A stretch of DNA of 64,000 nucleotides from Vibrio hannami. GTDB lineage: Bacteria; Pseudomonadota; Gammaproteobacteria; Enterobacterales; Vibrionaceae. Below the pieces are notes generated by a model. The model ran no database searches. It had not been told where the DNA came from and was given only the letters and a program-made list of their open reading frames with translations. Both the position numbers and the translations under genes were made by a program. Below are positions 17,347-25,125 of the stretch, one piece after another. The number at the start of each line of letters is the position of its first letter. The first letter of the stretch is position 1. The stretch covers positions 1,488,001 to 1,552,000 of the forward strand of contig NZ_JARQZP010000007.1 of NCBI RefSeq assembly GCF_029589055.1, in the 5' to 3' direction.

Positions 17347-17976
17347 TTAAACGGCGTGCGCTAGCCACTTACAAGGCTCCAGGCTCATATCCGTAAACGT
17401 AGCGGTAAATGATGACTTCAAAGGGCTGCATGCGTACACACCAAAGCTCACCTTATTTGTAGCTGGTAAAGGCGGATTGGATCTACCCATCTCCATGGTC
17501 GTCTCACCAAGCTTGTGCAGGTGGAAGATTCGCATCTGTTTGAAGTTAACACCATCGAACGAAGACTCAATTAAAAAGTCAGGTCCGCGGCGGCTTAAGC
17601 GATACCAAATTTCTTTCGGTAATGGGATATCTGACGTTGCCCAATCGGAGTAACCAGAGTTCGTCACAACACTACCTAACCTTGAGAACGCCTCGTTTTC
17701 ATACTCTATGGATGCTTTAAACCAGTTTTCATTGTCAAGATAGATAATCACCCCACACTGATCAAACTGGGCTTGATAGTCAAAACTCACTTTCGTACTA
17801 AAGGTAAAGTTTTCATCAGATTCAACCTGCAAAGCCGGCGCATTATCATTGCGGAATCCATAGTAAGAACGCTGCCAAAAATCAGTTTCTGGCTCGGTTG
17901 TTATCGATACTGAATCTTTGGTTACTTCACTAACTTTCGGCTCAAAGATCCACTTGCCAACTGTAAAATCTATCAT
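17347..17976 (-). CDS. DUF1349 domain-containing protein
   Basis: 209 residues, no signal peptide. Concanavalin-like beta sandwich of the DUF1349 type: TEPETDFWQRSYYGFRNDNA, FDQCGVIIYLDNENWFKASI, WYRLSRRGPDFLIESSFDGV and a late FGVYACSPLKSSFTATF. Yeast Regulation-of-enolase protein 1 belongs to the same family; the bacterial function is unknown. Its downstream neighbour is the ACT gene, 49 bases away. Confidence 0.85.
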   Translation of the reverse strand: MIDFTVGKWIFEPKVSEVTKDSVSITTEPETDFWQRSYYGFRNDNAPALQVESDENFTFSTKVSFDYQAQFDQCGVIIYLDNENWFKASIEYENEAFSRLGSVVTNSGYSDWATSDIPLPKEIWYRLSRRGPDFLIESSFDGVNFKQMRIFHLHKLGETTMEMGRSNPPLPATNKVSFGVYACSPLKSSFTATFTDMSLEPCKWLAHAV

Positions 17977-18113
17977 TGTTTTATTCCTGTTGTTATTCGT
18001 TTTTATATACGTAGCATCAATTTAAAGCCGATAAAAGCTACAAATACCCCTAAGCAGGACTCTAGGCTCAAGGCTGAAAAAGAATCGGGCAAGCTTAAGG
18101 CATACAGTTTTGA

Positions 18114-18269
18114 GTAAAATCACAGCTGTACTCCAAACTCCTAGTGTTAAAATCGGTAAAACAACTGACCTTACTTGGTTACAGCTATGAAGATGGAACC
18201 CTAACCCTAGAGCTTATCACCCTAGGCTCTCACGAGAACTTCTATCGAGATGTGAAAAGGTTCTACTGA
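18114..18269 (+). pseudogene. Remnant of a RelE/ParE-type toxin gene (3' end)
   Basis: An open frame after a TGA at 18111 encodes VLKSVKQLTLLGYSYEDGTL and then an LGSHENFYRDVKRFY end. The QLTLLxYSY...LxALGSHENFYRDLK ending is typical of one RelE/ParE toxin subfamily as I recall it. No start, N-terminal half or antitoxin is seen, so this is a decayed gene lying opposite to the surrounding minus-strand genes. The rest of 17977-18296 holds nothing I can call. Confidence 0.55.
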
Positions 18270-18296
18270 TTTTACTCAAGACAAAATTGTCTATGG

Positions 18297-19079
18297 TTAT
18301 CTATCCCCCACCAAAACATCAGTAATATACTGTTCATGACTCCGAAGGTATTTGATGTCGGCCAGATAAGCTAAATGATGCCCATCTTTGATATTTTCGA
18401 TGAAAGCCCGGTTACCATTACTGGCTTCATTGTGCATGTGATCTACCAAAGCTTGAATTCTGTCAGTCATTGCTTTTACTAAATCCGAACGGTCTATTTC
18501 TGGCAATCCATAAGCATCACAAAACTGCTTAGCTCGCTTTGACTGAGATTCTATGTCTCCCAGCGCATCAACATTATCGGTTTTGAATGGAGCCCAGCAG
18601 TACACCGCATAAGCGATATCCCAAACTCTCGGCGCTGGGTGGGCAGTATCAAAATCAATAATACCCACAACTTCGGGGCCAATAAGAGAAACATTGTAAG
18701 GAGCATAGTCGCCGTGACAGATAACTTCGGCAGGCTCTCGACTGGGAAGCATCCACTCCAGAGGTTCGTTCGAATATTTTGATAGAAACGAGCTAGATGC
18801 ATCATGGTATAAGCGAATTAGTTTAGCCGCAGATGTCAGCGCTTCATTTGTAGCGATATCACCCTTCAGCGGATAATTAAACACATCCCCTTCGACATAA
18901 GACAATATTTCGTTACCTTCCTCGTCGAAACCATAAGGCTTAGGCGCTGCATCAAAGCCATTTTCGGCAATATGCGACAACAAGCGGTGAATCGTTTCAG
19001 ACCATTTGCCGCTTGGCCGATAAATCTTGTTTTCGGAACGAAATATCTGACCTTCTCGCCCACCTTGAAGTTCTTCCAT
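18297..19079 (-). CDS. Aminoglycoside phosphotransferase (APH)-family protein
   Basis: 260 residues with a protein-kinase-like APH fold. The Brenner motif is ICHGDYAPYNVSL (catalytic Asp), followed by GIIDFDTAHPAPRVWDIAYA, which holds the metal-binding Asp. The N-terminal lobe carries KIYRPSGKWSETIHRLL, with the presumed ATP Lys. Such proteins phosphorylate small molecules (aminoglycosides, choline, homoserine); resistance cannot be claimed. It lies 12 bases downstream of the YbjQ-like gene on the same strand, so probably co-transcribed. Confidence 0.82.
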   Translation of the reverse strand: MEELQGGREGQIFRSENKIYRPSGKWSETIHRLLSHIAENGFDAAPKPYGFDEEGNEILSYVEGDVFNYPLKGDIATNEALTSAAKLIRLYHDASSSFLSKYSNEPLEWMLPSREPAEVICHGDYAPYNVSLIGPEVVGIIDFDTAHPAPRVWDIAYAVYCWAPFKTDNVDALGDIESQSKRAKQFCDAYGLPEIDRSDLVKAMTDRIQALVDHMHNEASNGNRAFIENIKDGHHLAYLADIKYLRSHEQYITDVLVGDR

Positions 19080-19091
19080 CGATATCCTTAT

Positions 19092-19412
19092 TTAAGCTGT
19101 TCGTAGCTTAACCGCCGTACCAAAAACCAATATTTCTGATGCGCCATCGGTAACAGAGCTGGTTGTAAATCGTATTCCCACTATCGCATCTGCATTTAAC
19201 TTTTGAGCGTCTTGTATTAATCGTTCTACCGCTATATTTCTGGCTTCCATCAACATTTCGGTATAGCCTTTAAGTTCGCCTCCGACAATGCCTTTCAAAC
19301 CTGCCATGATATCTCGGCCAACGTGTTTAGACTGAACGACATTCCCGTTAACAATACCCAATACAGCCTCGATTTCTTTTCCTGGAACCGTTTCAGTTGT
19401 TGTATAAATCAT
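19092..19412 (-). CDS. YbjQ family (UPF0145) protein
   Basis: 106 residues: MIYTTTETVPGKEIEAVLGI at the start, a central DIMAGLKGIVGGELKGYTEM, and QKLNADAIVGIRFTTSSVTD near the end. These blocks define the YbjQ/DUF74 heavy-metal-binding-like family, which forms pentamers of unknown role. It heads the minus-strand pair with the phosphotransferase gene and has GGGGGAAG upstream of ATG. The stretch 19413-19618 between it and the first cassette gene has no recognisable gene. Confidence 0.88.
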   Translation of the reverse strand: MIYTTTETVPGKEIEAVLGIVNGNVVQSKHVGRDIMAGLKGIVGGELKGYTEMLMEARNIAVERLIQDAQKLNADAIVGIRFTTSSVTDGASEILVFGTAVKLRTA

Positions 19413-19618
19413 ACTTCCCCCTTAGAGCATAATGAGCAATATCCTACTGACTACAATAGCAAAAATACCAGCAATGTGACCCGGTTTTTAGAGTTACTTA
19501 TGAACATTTTCTTGCGGTAGAACAGCTGAAGAAAGTGACAAGATGGAAAGGCGGTGTCGTGTGGAATTGTGGAATAAAAACATCGCGAAAAATTAATTAT
19601 TGACGCCATAGTCGTTTG

Positions 19619-20155
19619 TTATGCCTTGCTCCACTCTGTTCGAAGGACTGCCAAAACCACTGTATCCCACCACTGCTCTTTGAAAAAACGGTGCTCTCTA
19701 AATTGCGCTTCTTGGCGCATACCTAGAGACTTACAGAGCTTAATTGCAGGTAAGTTTTTACTGATTGTCTCCGCATATATACGATGAACTTCCAACTCCG
19801 AAAAACCAAAATCTGCCAGAGCTAAGGCTGCTTCATAACTTAACTTGCTCCCTTGAGAGACTCTGGAAAATGCACATCCCATTGAAGCCTGCTGATTATC
19901 CTCTAGGCGTAAACAGACAGTCCCAATGAACTCACCTGACATCTTACATTCAACGGCTAGTTGGTATGATTTTCTTGGTTTCTCAGAAGCCTGAGCGATA
20001 AACAAGCTTGTTAACTCTCGGTATTTATTAGGGTCACAGTCGCTTTCATCATAGAAACGCTGATATTTAGCATCCTGAGACATAGCAACAAAAGCATCTT
20101 CATCGTTCGGAGTCATATCCCAAATAATCAGACGTTTAGTCTCGATTTTAAACAT
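19619..20155 (-). CDS. GNAT acetyltransferase in an integron cassette
   Basis: 178 residues, RimJ/RimL-like: MFKIETKRLIIWDMTPNDED, VCLRLEDNQQASMGCAFSRV, YEAALALADFGFSELEVHRI and the C-terminal NLPAIKLCKSLGMRQEAQFR. ATG at 20155 has AAAGGAAAAGGAAC upstream. The stop codon is part of TAACAAACG, the start of an attC site on the minus strand, and the upstream side begins GTTATACC at the IS-interrupted attC, so the gene fits a mobile cassette. The attC at its 3' end (about 19560-19621) lacks a recognisable second half. Confidence 0.8.
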   Translation of the reverse strand: MFKIETKRLIIWDMTPNDEDAFVAMSQDAKYQRFYDESDCDPNKYRELTSLFIAQASEKPRKSYQLAVECKMSGEFIGTVCLRLEDNQQASMGCAFSRVSQGSKLSYEAALALADFGFSELEVHRIYAETISKNLPAIKLCKSLGMRQEAQFREHRFFKEQWWDTVVLAVLRTEWSKA

Positions 20156-20255
20156 CGAAAGTTCCTTTTCCTTTGTGAGGTATAACGAATGACATGGATT
20201 CCCCCTCCCGAGGATCAGCCACACTTATGTGGTCATTATTAAAACCGGAGGCACC

Positions 20256-21184
20256 ATGTCTGATTATTCTTTTTTCTGCGGTATCGACTTAGCTAAAAAC
20301 CACTTCAGTCTTCATGCTGTCGACCAGAATGGTAAAGTTCTAATCCGCAAATCCGTTAACCGCTCTAACTTGCTGACTACAATAGCAAATATGCCACCTA
20401 TGCGTATAGGACTTGAAGCGTGTGGTGGTACACATTATTGGGCGAGGACACTTCGAAAACTCGGACATGAACCACGCATCATGGCTGCCAAGTATGTCGC
20501 GCCTTATCGAACTAAGGGCAAGAACGACCTCAATGATGCCGTTGCTATCTGCGAAGCGGTTCAGCGCCTCTCTACTCGATTTGTTCCGGTTAAATCGCCC
20601 GAGCAACAAGCCATATTGTCTGTTCACCGAATGCGGGAGCATTGGGTTCGTGAACGAACCGCTATCATGAATCGTATTAGAGCACTGCTTTCTGAGTTCG
20701 GCTTAGTTATACCTGTCGGTCGTTCATCCTTAATGAAACAAGTACCGCTAATGCTTGAAGATGCTGAAAATGAACTTCCTCAACTGGCAAGAGCTGTACT
20801 TCATGATGCCTATCAGCATCTCGATATACTCAATCAGCAACCGCAATATTGGCATCAATAGGCAATGGCTCCCAGTTCGATAAAAGTCGGGACTTCTCAG
20901 CATGGTTAGGTTTAGTACCCAAGCAATACTCCACAGGCGGAAAACCACGACTTGGCAGAATAACCAAACATGGCGACAAGTACCTTCGAACACTTTTAGT
21001 TCATGGAGCGAGAACAGTTATCTCCAATCTGGGAGATAAACAAGACAGGTTGAGCCAATGGTGTAGAGGCATATTAGAGCGAAGGGGGATGAATCGAGCC
21101 ATTGTTGCACTGGCTGCTAAAAACTCTCGTATCATCTGGTCACTACTACACAATCAAACAGAATATAAAAATTACGCTGCCTAA
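20256..21184 (+). pseudogene. IS1111-group transposase with internal deletion
   Basis: The first frame (20256-20861) encodes the RuvC-like DEDD half (FFCGIDLAKNHFSLHAVDQN, GLEACGGTHYWAR, NDLNDAVAICEAV) and stops after QYWHQ. The second frame resumes as SATAILASIGNGSQFD and runs to 21184 with the C-terminal domain (GLVPKQYSTGGKPRLGRI). Compared with the intact copy at 22593, about 32 residues between HLDILN and SATAI, including the GVG motif, are gone and the frame is shifted. The transposase should be inactive. The ribosome site GGAGG precedes ATG 20256. Confidence 0.85.
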
Positions 21185-21457
21185 AATCTTTTCGTCTTAA
21201 GCAGCGTAACAAGAGTCACACCCACCGGGTCATAGCGGACGCAATGGATGGAGATAGGTTAAGACCACTAGCGGAGAGCCTGTTAATGCGGCGGACACAT
21301 TTTGATGTCATCTAACGAATAAGGCACCGCAGTCGCGCAAAGTCATCAGGGCCACGACGTATGCAAATCGTCGATAAGTAGGCCGAATGTAGAGCGGCAG
21401 TCCAAAACCCATCACTTGAAGTTTAGCGGACGTTTGACAACCGGGGGAATCCATGTC
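21185..21457 (+). ncRNA. Candidate bridge/seek RNA region of IS copy 1
   Basis: Non-coding stretch between the transposase stop and the right end. IS1111-group elements are known to express a target-specifying RNA (seekRNA/bridge RNA) from this position. It shares blocks with the same region of the second element: GCCTGTTwA, CTAACGAATAAGGC (21312-21325) and GTCATCAGGG. The TAACG inside the second block equals the left half of the attC target (ATAACG). The RNA boundaries are unknown; no structure was computed. Confidence 0.5.
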
Positions 21458-21576
21458 GCCCAATTAAGGTGTGAAGCACGCAACCAAGGCGCTCAACTGG
21501 AACGCCGTAAACGCGAAACCTGACCCAAACCAAAATTGCCGAGCGTGCTGAATCACTCTTAAATTGTTTGTTATGC
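21458..21576 (-). repeat. attC site A (interrupted by IS copy 1)
   Basis: VCR-like attC. The minus strand reads GCATAACAAACAATTTAAGA...GTGATTCAGCACGCTCGGC, then an AT/GT-rich centre and GCGTGCTTCACACCTTAATT-GGGC, after which the IS begins; the last bases of the site (GTTATAC) lie beyond the IS at 20181-20187. The two arms pair as AGTGATTCAGCACGC with GCGTGCTTCACACCTT. Belongs to the AbiTii-like cassette. Confidence 0.85.
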
Positions 21577-21577
21577 A

Positions 21578-22483
21578 TTAAAACCCATAGTACTTGCCGA
21601 TAGCTGTGGCCAATAGACTACCAGCAGCACCAACCTTAACATCCCATAATGTCGATGCTGCTTTAGAAACCATTGTGCCCATCCAGCCCGATACGGCTGA
21701 ACCAAAGTTACCAGATTCTACTTCCGCACTACCTTTGTCGGTTTCTATTGCAACTTGAAGTGACTCTATATCCTCATCACTAACTTTATTTTGTTTGAGG
21801 ACTTCGATTAAGGAAGCCATATCATTTTTGCTTACAGTATTACGAATAGTTTGAGTATTTGAATCACCAACTACGATAGTGGCATTATCACCAAAAACTG
21901 CATTGTTAAATAAATCTGACACACCAACCTCTTTCGCTCTTGTTTTCATATCACTCAACTCCATTTCATTTGGAAATTTTTCAGACAACTCCAAAACGAA
22001 ATCCAAAAGTCGAGTCGTAACCTCTGTCAATATTTGCGTCATCGCACCAGCAGAATGAACAGCCCAAGCGGTTTCTACACCATAGCTATCATCAAAACCC
22101 TCAGACAGGAGTGGATAGAACTCAGGTGCGATACTTACCTGTAAATTTTCCTGAGTTGAATACTGCTCGACAACAGCAATGCTGTCCATCAAGTACTTAG
22201 TGTCTAGCCTTTCACGTATTTCATCATCTAAGTGCATTAAAGGCAGAGTTTGATTCTGGTATCTGTATACAGAATTACTCAAATTGCCTTTAACTGTAAG
22301 ATGCAGCTTCCTATAGGAGGGGACAGACTCACGATTTCCATATCCTCTGAGCTCACTATCAACCCAATCTAGAAGCTCTTTCTCGCCTAACTGATGAAGT
22401 AGTACTTTTGTTTTTAACAATGCTACTTTTAAGTTACTTTCTCCAGAGCTTAACAGCTGGATAATTTCTTCGATTAACTTCAT
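21578..22483 (-). CDS. AbiTii-like phage-defence protein in an integron cassette
   Basis: 301 residues. The first ~190 residues (MKLIEEIIQLLSSGESNLKV, LLHQLGEKELLDWVDSELRG, VPSYRKLHLTVKGNLSN) match what I know of the AbiTii domain, found in abortive-infection-type proteins. The tail has FGDNATIVVGDSNTQTI, an NDMASLIEVLKQNKVSDEDI helical part and a weakly hydrophobic AGSLLATAIGKYYGF end. No catalytic residues can be pointed to. It is the only gene of its cassette; the stop lies 1 base from attC A and the 5' side abuts the IS-interrupted attC B. Confidence 0.72.
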   Translation of the reverse strand: MKLIEEIIQLLSSGESNLKVALLKTKVLLHQLGEKELLDWVDSELRGYGNRESVPSYRKLHLTVKGNLSNSVYRYQNQTLPLMHLDDEIRERLDTKYLMDSIAVVEQYSTQENLQVSIAPEFYPLLSEGFDDSYGVETAWAVHSAGAMTQILTEVTTRLLDFVLELSEKFPNEMELSDMKTRAKEVGVSDLFNNAVFGDNATIVVGDSNTQTIRNTVSKNDMASLIEVLKQNKVSDEDIESLQVAIETDKGSAEVESGNFGSAVSGWMGTMVSKAASTLWDVKVGAAGSLLATAIGKYYGF

Positions 22484-22592
22484 TTACTTACCAAACTCAA
22501 ATTTAATGCATAACGAATGATATGGACTCCCTCTACCCGAGCCGCAGCGTGCCATAGTTAACTATGGATACGCTTAGAATCTGGAGGTTACT

Positions 22593-23621
22593 ATGTCCAC
22601 CATTCAAACTATTGGCGTTGATCTTGCCAAGAATGTATTCAGTATTCATGGCGTAGATGCATATGGCAAGTGCGTCTTACGCAAAACTGTTAAAAGAAAC
22701 AAACTCTTAGACACATTAGCCAATATTCCACCGTGTATTATTGGGATGGAAGCCTGCTCAGGTGCTCATCACTGGTCACGAGAACTTAAAAAGCTGGGTC
22801 ATACGCCTAAAATTATGGCGTCTAAGTTTGTCATTCCATACCGACAAAACGAGAAGAACGACCCGAATGATGCAGAAGCCATTTGTGAAGCTGTCTCTAA
22901 GCCAAAAACTCGATTTGTCTCGGTTAAAAGCGAAGAGCAGCAAGCCGTACTTTGCCTACATCGAATACGGCATAGTCTAGTAAAAAGTCGAACCGCGACC
23001 ATTAATCAACTTCGTGGCTTACTGTCCGAGTTTGGCATCATCATTCCTCAAGGTCGCTATCCACTTCAGAAAATGGTGCCCGATATTCTCGAAGATGCCG
23101 AAAATGGCATTCCTTTTCTTGCTCGGGAACTACTGAGTGATTTAGTAAACAACATCCGCCACCTTAACGAAGAAATCCTTCGCTATGATAGAAAAGTCTA
23201 TCACCTGAGTAAGGAAATGAAGCAAGCAGCCAAGCTCATGGCCGTCCCTGGGGTTGGGGAGCACAGCGCAACAGCTATAGTCGCAACCGTCAGTGATGGC
23301 AAACAGTTTGGTACCAGTCGCCAATTCGCGGCGTGGATAGGATTAGTACCAAGGCAATATTCGACAGGTGGTAATGTACATCTTGGTCGTATCAGTAAAA
23401 GAGGCGAAAAGCACATTCGTACTCTGCTTATTCATGGTGCGAGAGCTGTCATTGCCCGCTGTAAAGAGAAAACCGATAGAAACAGTTTATGGATACAACA
23501 GCTCGTTGAAAGACGAGGATACAAACGAGCGGCTGTCGCCCTAGCAGCCAAAAACGCTCGAATAATTTGGGCACTATTAACAACAGACAACGAGTATAAC
23601 GCTAACTATATAAGCGGTTAG
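22593..23621 (+). CDS. IS110/IS1111-family transposase, intact
   Basis: 342 residues. N-terminal RuvC-like DEDD domain: TIGVDLAKNVFSIHGVDAYG (first Asp), GMEACSGAHHWSREL (Glu), KNDPNDAEAICEAV (Asp pair), then a helical linker and the C-terminal transposase_20 domain with LMAVPGVGEHSATAIVATV and the conserved region GLVPRQYSTGGNVHLGRI. These enzymes act with an element-encoded guide RNA. Ribosome site GGAGG sits 6 bases before ATG. It could supply activity to the damaged copy 1 only if RNA and ends are compatible. Confidence 0.93.
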   Translation: MSTIQTIGVDLAKNVFSIHGVDAYGKCVLRKTVKRNKLLDTLANIPPCIIGMEACSGAHHWSRELKKLGHTPKIMASKFVIPYRQNEKNDPNDAEAICEAVSKPKTRFVSVKSEEQQAVLCLHRIRHSLVKSRTATINQLRGLLSEFGIIIPQGRYPLQKMVPDILEDAENGIPFLARELLSDLVNNIRHLNEEILRYDRKVYHLSKEMKQAAKLMAVPGVGEHSATAIVATVSDGKQFGTSRQFAAWIGLVPRQYSTGGNVHLGRISKRGEKHIRTLLIHGARAVIARCKEKTDRNSLWIQQLVERRGYKRAAVALAAKNARIIWALLTTDNEYNANYISG

Positions 23622-23846
23622 CCCTTACCGAGTCAAAGCAATAGCCATTGATGACAATATGGTCAGACCGAGATGCTAAAGCCTGTTTAGCAAGAAAGTG
23701 GAAAACACTGTCTAACGGATGAGGCCAGCATCAAGCGAATATCATCAGGGTGACGGGTAAAATCCGATGAAACACCGAATGTAGAGCTGCTGTCCGATCC
23801 ACTGTTGTCAGCGGTAGCTATTGTTGACAAAAGAGGGAGTCCATGT
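23622..23846 (+). ncRNA. Candidate bridge/seek RNA region of IS copy 2
   Basis: Non-coding 3' part between transposase stop and right inverted repeat. It shares AAAGCCTGTTTAGC, CTAACGGATGAGGC (23712-23725), ATCATCAGGG and CCGAATGTAGAGC with copy 1 in the same order. The shared TAACG matches the left target half. In IS1111-group elements the guide RNA is made from here; the exact ends are not known. Confidence 0.5.
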
Positions 23847-23847
23847 A

Positions 23848-23969
23848 GCCCTTGCTAAGTGGCTGACAACGCATAGCCTCCGCGCTTGAACAAACCACCG
23901 TAAACACTGTACCAAACTAGCATCAAAATTGCCGAGCGTTGACAGTCCATCTTGAGCAGTTTGTTAGCA
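23848..23969 (-). repeat. attC site B (interrupted by IS copy 2)
   Basis: The minus strand begins TGCTAACAAACTGCTCAAGA, then GGACTGTCAACGCTCGGC, an AT-rich centre, GCGGAGGCTATGCGTTGTCA and CCACTTAGCAAGGGC. The TGTCAACGC/GCGTTGTCA arms are complementary, and the layout is close to the Vibrio cholerae repeat. The final GTTATGC lies beyond the IS at 22507-22514. Belongs to the cassette of the membrane-anchored protein. Confidence 0.85.
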
Positions 23970-23971
23970 AT

Positions 23972-24499
23972 TCACTTTAACAGACCAACCGCCTTTAGGT
24001 ACTTTCCTAGCTCACTATTGATTCTTGTGACTTCAGATTCGTCTAGGGAAATATGAACTTTCGGGTGTAATTGAAACTGATTTATGCTCGCTTGCAACCA
24101 AAGAGATGCAGAATACAGATCACCAAAACAAGTTATTACATTGTCTTCGGTAATTTTTGGCAAGATTGAATTAAAGTTCTCTACATGTCCATAAACAATC
24201 CCTAAAGCGAACCTTTCTTCTGACGAAAAATCCGCATATACAGAAACATAATGCTCATCAAAAATTACTGACTTAATTGGCTGAGGAACAATGACTCCAT
24301 ATTTGTTTGACCCAAGACTATCTCTAAACTCACAGCACTGTTCAATTGCTATATCTGAATACTTCTTAATATCGCAGAGTTCAGCCAAAATTGCTTTCTT
24401 GATCCTAGCAACTTTCCTGCGAGATTTTACTAACTCCGTACCTTGAGACAACAACCAACCTAGACACACCGACACCAAAGCAACAATTACACTTTCCAA
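23972..24499 (-). CDS. Hypothetical membrane-anchored protein in an integron cassette
   Basis: About 175 residues with one N-terminal hydrophobic segment (SVIVALVSVCLGWLLS) followed by basic KSRRKVARIKK, so it should be inserted with the C-terminal bulk in the cytoplasm. The rest is soluble and helical; no family recognised. The ribosome site AGGAGG is 5 bases before a TTG at 24499, which I take as the start; a GTG at 24505 overlaps the ribosome site. It is the sole gene of its cassette, its stop codon 2 bases from attC B. Confidence 0.65.
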   Translation of the reverse strand: MESVIVALVSVCLGWLLSQGTELVKSRRKVARIKKAILAELCDIKKYSDIAIEQCCEFRDSLGSNKYGVIVPQPIKSVIFDEHYVSVYADFSSEERFALGIVYGHVENFNSILPKITEDNVITCFGDLYSASLWLQASINQFQLHPKVHISLDESEVTRINSELGKYLKAVGLLK

Positions 24500-24520
24500 T
24501 ACCACCTCCTACATGGGATT

Positions 24521-24642
24521 GCTAACGCTTAGCTAATGGGCAAAAAACACCCAATAACCTCAATAAAAACAACGATAACACCAAAACCAACCAGAACCAA
24601 AAATGCCAAACGTTTTTTGTCCCGTTAAGCGCCTTGTTAATA
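24521..24642 (-). repeat. attC site C
   Basis: The minus strand runs TATTAACAAGGCGCTTAACG-GGACAAAAAACGTTTGGC to GTTTTTTGCCCATTAGCTAAGCGTTAGC. The arms GGCGCTTAACGGGACAAAAAAC and GTTTTTTGCCCATTAGCTAAGC are complementary with bulges, as attC sites require. It separates the membrane-anchored protein cassette from a cassette with no evident gene. Confidence 0.85.
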
Positions 24643-24999
24643 AAGGACTTACCTCGCTACTGGTGTTCACTACTGCACAACACCCGAAACGGCGGAGAAG
24701 CTAAATACATGCAGGCTACTGACCACCTGAAATAACCAGAAACCGAATTGAAGCTCGCGCAAAAAACAAATTTGCCGAGGAACCGCCACCCACAAAAGTA
24801 TCGGCAACGCTAATTGCCACTTGGTGATGTGGAAAGACCGAAAATGGTTGGTGGCATATTAGCCCTTTCGATGACTTAAAATGGCGAAAGCACCAAAGAA
24901 CCAACCTGAACCAAAGCGATTGCTTGGCTACCTAAAAGCCCAAACACTCACCACAAACACAGAACCACCTAGCCACAAACTTTATGTTTTTCAGTAGCC
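24643..24999. other. Integron cassette without a recognisable gene
   Basis: A 357-base stretch between attC C and attC D. The longest frame is a 62-codon minus-strand reading with no ribosome site and an odd composition, which I do not accept. It contains attC-like fragments (for example CAAATTTGCCGAGG at about 24768-24781), so it could be a decayed or fused cassette, or a non-coding cassette carrying a promoter or RNA. Confidence 0.5.
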
Positions 25000-25125
25000 T
25001 ATTAACGCCCAATTAAAGTGTGAAGCACGCAACCACAACACTTGTTATGACCACCGTAATCACTGAACTAGACCCAAACCAAAAATGCCAAGCGTGCTGA
25101 ATCACTCTTAAATTGTTTGTTAGGC
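25000..25125 (-). repeat. attC site D
   Basis: The minus strand runs GCCTAACAAACAATTTAAGA-GTGATTCAGCACGCTTGGC to GCGTGCTTCACACTTTAATT-GGGCGTTAATA. It is nearly identical to attC A and attC E in both arms. It overlaps the stop codon of the DUF6602-like gene by one base. It separates that cassette from the gene-less cassette. Confidence 0.88.

Larger units (their letters stand above)
20191..21457 (+). mobile_element. IS110-family (IS1111 group) insertion sequence, copy 1, inside an attC site
   Basis: Bounded by inverted repeats GACATGGATTCCCCC (20191-20205) and GGGGGAATCCATGTC (21443-21457), a perfect 15-base pair; a few element bases (GAAT) may lie outside the left repeat. Left flank ...GTATAAC-G and right flank GCCCAATTAAGG join to an uninterrupted attC end. 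It holds one damaged transposase gene and a 273-base non-coding 3' part. Subterminal inverted repeats and attC targeting are features of the IS1111-attC group. Confidence 0.85.
22516..23847 (+). mobile_element. IS110-family (IS1111 group) insertion sequence, copy 2, inside an attC site
   Basis: Inverted repeats ATATGGACTCCCTCT (22520-22534) and AGAGGGAGTCCATGT (23832-23846), one mismatch. The flanks are GCATAACG on the left and GCCCTTGCTAAGTGG on the right, i.e. the same position and orientation in an attC end as copy 1. It contains one intact transposase gene and a 225-base non-coding 3' part. The two copies are clearly related but diverged (different element species), so they represent independent insertions. 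Confidence 0.88.

Noticed and set aside
19430..19618. Short plus-strand frame containing VTYEHFLAVEQLKKVTRWKG
   Set aside because: No start codon and no family recognised; may be a fragment but cannot be supported.
24716..24904. 62-codon minus-strand frame in the gene-less cassette
   Set aside because: No ribosome site and composition unlike a protein; overlaps attC-like scraps.
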